Shown in pieces: positions 6,772-9,819 of a stretch of 9,819 nucleotides of DNA. Source of the stretch: an uncultured Ruminococcus sp. (GTDB lineage: Bacteria > Bacillota > Clostridia > Oscillospirales > CAG-382). The position numbers and the translations under genes are program-made. The notes beneath the pieces are model-generated. The model worked only from the letters and a program-made list of their open reading frames with translations. It was not told where the DNA came from and did no database searches. The first letter of the stretch is position 1. Each line of letters starts with the position of its first letter. The stretch lies in NCBI GenBank assembly GCA_902783535.1, contig CACZRJ010000005.1, positions 1 to 9,819 on the forward strand. The letters are read 5' to 3'.

Positions 6772-7221
6772 TTAACTGTCTTCTTCGGATGGGGAGGAGG
6801 TCAAGGTTGACGCAAAAACATCAGGAGAAAAAACCGGGACAGAGGAATCTGAAAAATGCTCCGTGTTTCTTGTGATGATGCAATCGACATTCTCACGAAC
6901 GGCCGTGGCAATCAGGATAGCGTCCTCATAATCGGCGTTGCCTATTCCAATCGCGTTTCTGCAGTCAATACCAAGTGTATCGATCACTTCAAACAAACCC
7001 ATCAGTTTGGCAATCACCTGCCGGGCTTTTGCGTCTACATTTTCTTCGTCTTTGAACATTTTCCGGGCAAAGAAGTGAAGATCTGCAATCTGTTTTGCCG
7101 TGATACATCCTTCGATCTTATTCCCCGCAACAGCGCGGAATATGGCAATGGCGTCTTTTGCCCAGGGCATCCTGTTCTGCAAGATGTCAAGGAGCACATT
7201 GGTGTCCAGTATGACCCTCAT
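6772..7221 (-). CDS. PIN-domain toxin (VapC-like ribonuclease) of a toxin-antitoxin pair
   Basis: The protein has 149 residues, somewhat longer than short VapC toxins and fitting the PIN_3-like branch. It opens MRVILDTNVLLDIL, the first PIN motif with Asp 6 and Asn 8. A second acidic residue, probably Asp 47 (QIADLHFF), the third motif around ADYEDAI (96-101, Asp 97/Asp 100) and the closing strand CIITRN (114-119) complete the fold. Family members are metal-dependent endoribonucleases that cut tRNA, rRNA or mRNA when freed from the antitoxin. The ATG overlaps the antitoxin stop (ATGA, 4 nt), the usual antitoxin-first order. The last 12 or so residues are a Ser/Glu/Asp-rich tail without obvious role. 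Base composition is clearly less GC-rich than in the flanking genes, suggesting acquisition by transfer. Confidence 0.9.
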   Translation of the reverse strand: MRVILDTNVLLDILQNRMPWAKDAIAIFRAVAGNKIEGCITAKQIADLHFFARKMFKDEENVDAKARQVIAKLMGLFEVIDTLGIDCRNAIGIGNADYEDAILIATAVRENVDCIITRNTEHFSDSSVPVFSPDVFASTLTSSPSEEDS

Positions 7222-7433
7222 TCTTCGTTTAGCCTCGCTTCTTTTGCTTCTTCATACGTCATTTTTTGAGGAAGAATACCGATGAGGGATTCGGCGATCT
7301 CCATGCGATCCTGAAAAGGGTTGGACAATTTGGCTATGATTTTTCCGTACTGCGTGATATATACGTCTTCCGTTGCGGCCAAAAGCAGGTATTTCCCCAA
7401 ATTGTTTTTTAACTCGGTCGCGGTAATGGACAT
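7218..7433 (-). CDS. Phd/YefM family antitoxin
   Basis: This 71-residue protein begins MSITATELKNNLGKYL, the classic Phd/YefM N-terminal DNA-binding fold, with the next strand pattern VYITQYGKIIAKLSNP at 25-40. The C-terminal part (about 41-71, acidic and helical, ending EEAKEARLNEE) would wrap the toxin. By family knowledge it neutralises the toxin and represses its own promoter. The ATG at 7433 is chosen because AGGAGG (7442-7447) lies 8 nt upstream; an in-frame GTG at 7442 overlaps that site and is therefore unlikely to be used. The stop overlaps the toxin start. It has its own promoter at 7470-7498. Confidence 0.9.
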   Translation of the reverse strand: MSITATELKNNLGKYLLLAATEDVYITQYGKIIAKLSNPFQDRMEIAESLIGILPQKMTYEEAKEARLNEE

Positions 7434-7441
7434 GGCAAACA

Positions 7442-7447
7442 CCTCCT
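7442..7447 (-). promoter_or_regulatory. Ribosome binding site of the antitoxin
   Basis: The minus strand reads AGGAGG, 8 nt before the ATG at 7433. It decides between the ATG and the upstream in-frame GTG, which overlaps the site itself. Confidence 0.85.
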
Positions 7448-7469
7448 GCCTCTGATTTCATGTGACAAC

Positions 7470-7498
7470 AGTATATCAGAATCGGACGGGAAAGTCAA
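7470..7498 (-). promoter_or_regulatory. Promoter of the toxin-antitoxin operon
   Basis: On the minus strand TTGACT (7493-7498) and TATACT (7470-7475) are separated by 17 nt; each matches five of six consensus bases. Transcription would begin near 7463, giving a leader of about 30 nt before the antitoxin ATG. Autorepression by the Phd/YefM protein is expected from the family. Confidence 0.8.
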
Positions 7499-7508
7499 CG
7501 TTTTCGGA

Positions 7509-7527
7509 CGATATTTTTTTCATATCG
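7509..7527. repeat. Short inverted repeat upstream of the antitoxin promoter
   Basis: CGATAT (7509-7514) and ATATCG (7522-7527) are exact reverse complements with a 7-nt T-rich spacer. It lies just upstream of the -35 element. It could be an operator half-site pair for the antitoxin, but antitoxin operators more often overlap the promoter, so this is tentative. Confidence 0.4.
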
Positions 7528-7641
7528 AACAATGAAGATGCTTTTCGTGTCACTGAAAACACTTTTCCCACAACAGCTTTGACTGACTTCTCACGATTCG
7601 TTGTGACTTGCGTTTTTCCTTCCGACGCCGGCAAAGCGAAA

Positions 7642-7669
7642 GGCTGCCGGGCGTTTCCGCCCGGCAGCC
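7642..7669 (-). terminator. Rho-independent terminator of the dockerin-protein gene
   Basis: GGCTGCCGGGCG (7642-7653) pairs perfectly with CGCCCGGCAGCC (7658-7669) around a 4-nt loop. On the minus strand the hairpin is followed by TTTCGCTTT, an interrupted U-tract. It starts 32 bases downstream of the stop of the large secreted protein and also insulates the toxin-antitoxin operon from its transcription. Confidence 0.8.
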
Positions 7670-7701
7670 GGGATGCTGTCGTGATTCTTTTCGTTTCCCG
7701 A

Positions 7702-9819
7702 TTACGCGGTTCTGAGCACCATCCGCTTCAAAAGCATGTAATCCGTCGCCTGCAGTTTGCCGTCGCCGGTGATGTCGCAGCGCGCGCGGACATCGTCGGA
7801 CGCTTCGGTCGTCTTCAGGATGATCCGCTTCAGAAGCATATAGTCCTGCGCGTTCACGCGGCCGTCGCCGTTGATATCGCCTTTCTGGAATTCAGACGCG
7901 GCCTTTGCGGGAGCGAGACGCGCGAACGGCGCGATCTTCAGACGGGCGTTCTCCACGTCGACGCCGTAGAGCGCAACTTTAGCGCCTTTTACGAACGTTT
8001 GTCTCGCAAATTCGCGGTTCGGGTAGCCGGGATAACCGGCGTCGCCGTGAACTGCGAGCAGGAGTTCGTCCTCCGCCAGGGTGATGTCCGGCGCGATGCC
8101 CATACCGGCCTTCGGGTCTCCCATGCTGGTCTGAGTGACGATATAGCAGCCGTCGGCTTCAGACCACTTCAGGAAGACGTTCCGCGTGTATTTCGCGTTG
8201 ACGTTGTCGTTGTTTTCTCTGAGGTTGCCCATCGAATGGTCGAACAGGCAGGAGTCATCCGCAAGAACCGTTCTGTTGAATCCGGTGATGTAAACGCCGT
8301 CTTCAATGACGTCCACGGATCTGACCGCTTCGACTTCAGTCAGCCAGAGGAAGTTGCCGTTCAGACCGAATTCGAATCTCACATAACGGCCGGAGACCGC
8401 TTTGTCGGGTTTGACGGTGACCTTGAACGCGTTCCAGCCGACACCTTCGTCGCCGGCGACGAACTCGCCGAGCAGGACTGTGGATTTGCCGGAGACCGTC
8501 GTGTAGGTTGCTTCCTCTTTTCCGACTTCCTTGAAGGTCTTTCCGTCGTCAGAGACGGAGACGGTCACGGATCTCGCCGAGGAGATGCCCCAGTCGAGCA
8601 TTCTCGCCATGTGCACGGAGAACGCATCGATGTCCTGCTTTTCGCCGAGGTCGACCGTGATGATCGGAGATCCCTGCCATGCGCTGTAAGCGGGGCTGGT
8701 GCCTTCGAGGCTGTCCGCTTTTCCGTCGGTCAGACGCTTCAGGTCGTCGACCATGGCGCTGTTGAAGTTCGTGTAGTTGTTTCCGCTCTTCATTTCGACC
8801 GTATAGGACTTGCCGAGGCAGAGGGAAAGTTCCTGCGCTCCGGATTTCGACAGCCAGAAGTTCAGGTTGTCCGTCGCGGCGGAGACGGCGTCGCTGGAAG
8901 CGTCCTTGTCGCCGTAAACGGCAACGGCTTCGTCATACGCCTTGTAGATCTCCTCCATGACTTCAAAGCTGTAGTCCGTGAATTTGATTCCGGCGGCATT
9001 GGCGATGGCGGCGTTCAGTCCGTCCTTTCCGCCCTGCGCTGCCTGGAGTTTCATCAGAAGTCTGCGCGCGTCGGAGAGCACGGGTTCCGGCTCTTTCGCG
9101 AGCAGAGCGTCGATCTCGTCGATCACGTTCTTCACGGCGGTTTCGGGGTTTTCGATCTTTTTCGCTTCCGCGAGCGCCGCTTTCAGAGCTTCGTTCACAG
9201 TGCTGTTCACCGCGCTCGGTTTCTTCACGATCAGGATGGCGTCGGAGACGGGACGGACATATCCTTCCGTCACCATCAGGTAGCCGGGATTGCCTGTGCC
9301 GTTGTTCGAAGCGTACATCGCGACGGATCCGCCGCCGTCCATACGGATGACGTCGACGCAGCCCATGTCGATCATGGTCTTCGCAACGTCGCGCAGGGTC
9401 GCGCAGGGAGAGTTGCCGGTGGAATACTGGGAACCGGCCGTGACCGTGCTGTCGGTCGTGAAGAAGACGTAGGAGCCGTCGGCCTTGCGTCCGAACGCGG
9501 TCCATCTCGCCTTCAGCTCGACGCTGTGCGTTCCGATGGTGGAGTGGGTCTTCGTCTGGTCTTCGCCGTTCTTGACGAGCCAGCCGACGTTTTCAATGAC
9601 GCTGTTCGCGTTTTCGATGATCTCGCGGGAGGCTTCGACGGTTTCGGTTACGGAAATGTCGACGCTGTCGCCGGGCTGCAGATCCTTGACGTATTTCGCG
9701 TTCACGGAATCGGAGCGGACGAAGATGTCGAATTTGTCGGAAACGTCGTTGTATCCTTCGGAGACCTGCGCACCTTCGGTGCCCTTCGTCACGCTGATGA
9801 CTTCGCCTTTCAGCGTTCC
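7702..9819 (-). CDS. Secreted dockerin protein with phosphodiester glycosidase and discoidin domains (5' partial)
   Basis: The frame is open to the right edge; 705 residues are visible and the N-terminus with any signal peptide is missing. Numbered from the first visible residue, about 1-200 is a phosphodiester glycosidase domain (NAGPA/DUF2233 type), with ARWTAFG (104-110) and the signature RMDGGGSVAMY (159-169). Residues about 205-325 are helical, ending in a FIVAR-like segment (280-324). An F5/8 type C (discoidin) domain follows at about 334-501 (ITVDLGEKQDIDAF, VSVSDDGKTFKEVG, GRYVRFEF). Residues about 504-639 form a compact stretch that I cannot assign. A type I dockerin fills 647-705, with two calcium-binding repeats, each ending DYMLLKR. 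Family members cleave sugar-1-phosphodiester bonds; the dockerin implies docking on a cohesin scaffold at the cell surface. Glycan or teichoic-acid-like substrates are inference only. Confidence 0.93.
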   Translation of the reverse strand, partial: GTLKGEVISVTKGTEGAQVSEGYNDVSDKFDIFVRSDSVNAKYVKDLQPGDSVDISVTETVEASREIIENANSVIENVGWLVKNGEDQTKTHSTIGTHSVELKARWTAFGRKADGSYVFFTTDSTVTAGSQYSTGNSPCATLRDVAKTMIDMGCVDVIRMDGGGSVAMYASNNGTGNPGYLMVTEGYVRPVSDAILIVKKPSAVNSTVNEALKAALAEAKKIENPETAVKNVIDEIDALLAKEPEPVLSDARRLLMKLQAAQGGKDGLNAAIANAAGIKFTDYSFEVMEEIYKAYDEAVAVYGDKDASSDAVSAATDNLNFWLSKSGAQELSLCLGKSYTVEMKSGNNYTNFNSAMVDDLKRLTDGKADSLEGTSPAYSAWQGSPIITVDLGEKQDIDAFSVHMARMLDWGISSARSVTVSVSDDGKTFKEVGKEEATYTTVSGKSTVLLGEFVAGDEGVGWNAFKVTVKPDKAVSGRYVRFEFGLNGNFLWLTEVEAVRSVDVIEDGVYITGFNRTVLADDSCLFDHSMGNLRENNDNVNAKYTRNVFLKWSEADGCYIVTQTSMGDPKAGMGIAPDITLAEDELLLAVHGDAGYPGYPNREFARQTFVKGAKVALYGVDVENARLKIAPFARLAPAKAASEFQKGDINGDGRVNAQDYMLLKRIILKTTEASDDVRARCDITGDGKLQATDYMLLKRMVLRTA

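Noticed and set aside
6713..6772. Possible hairpins downstream of the PIN toxin
   Set aside because: Stems are short or bulged and no U-tract follows on the minus strand, so an intrinsic terminator is not supported.
7542..7592. 16-codon frame on the + strand in the gap before the dockerin gene
   Set aside because: No ribosome binding site and no recognisable peptide features.
1..9819. CRISPR arrays, tRNA/rRNA genes, insertion sequences, attachment sites
   Set aside because: No regularly spaced repeats, cloverleaf or CCA-type sequences, transposase frames or flanking direct repeats were seen.

Overview
The window looks like a chromosomal segment of a GC-rich, Gram-positive anaerobe of the Clostridia, probably a gut or rumen Oscillospiraceae/Ruminococcaceae-like bacterium. 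Supporting signs are strong AGGAGG-type ribosome binding sites, an rny-ymdB gene pair, a lipoprotein with a Ser/Pro/Glu-rich wall-spanning linker, and a large secreted protein ending in a type I dockerin. This assignment rests on gene content only; no rRNA or tRNA gene is present.

Left edge (1-970, + strand): the 3' end of a Maf-type nucleotide pyrophosphatase gene, translationally coupled (ATGA overlap) to a lipoprotein gene of unknown function. A GC-rich hairpin (about 995-1022) lies between this pair and the convergent minus-strand operon and can terminate both.

Middle (1038-6590, - strand): one long co-directional block starting at a near-consensus sigma-A promoter (-35 TTTACA, 17 nt, -10 TATAAT). 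In transcription order it holds rny (ribonuclease Y), ymdB (TIGR00282 metallophosphoesterase), yajC (Sec translocase accessory), a 12-bp inverted repeat, an M29 aminopeptidase, a small FIVAR-like membrane protein not matched to any named family as a whole, and a sugar phosphate isomerase/epimerase. Gaps are 9 nt, a 4-nt overlap, 69 nt, 1 nt and 26 nt. The block therefore joins RNA decay, a membrane secretion factor, peptide turnover and a probable sugar isomerase. The 69-nt gap with the inverted repeat is the only likely internal control point.

Right of this (about 6590-7560) is an AT-richer island carrying a Phd/YefM-type antitoxin and a PIN-domain toxin, overlapping by ATGA, with their own promoter and ribosome binding site. 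Its base composition (about 42-45% GC in sampled 60-base stretches, against about 63% in a sampled stretch of the neighbouring dockerin gene) suggests horizontal acquisition.

Right edge (7702-9819, - strand): the 3' part of a large multidomain secreted protein. It has a phosphodiester glycosidase (NAGPA-like) domain, a helical FIVAR-like segment, an F5/8 type C (discoidin) domain, an unassigned domain and a C-terminal dockerin, followed by a perfect 12-bp-stem terminator. The 5' end lies outside the window.

No strikingly new multi-gene system is evident. The best candidates for a second look are the dockerin-borne phosphodiester glycosidase with its unassigned domain, the FIVAR-like membrane protein inside the rny operon, the coupling of yajC to ymdB, and the PIN/Phd island.
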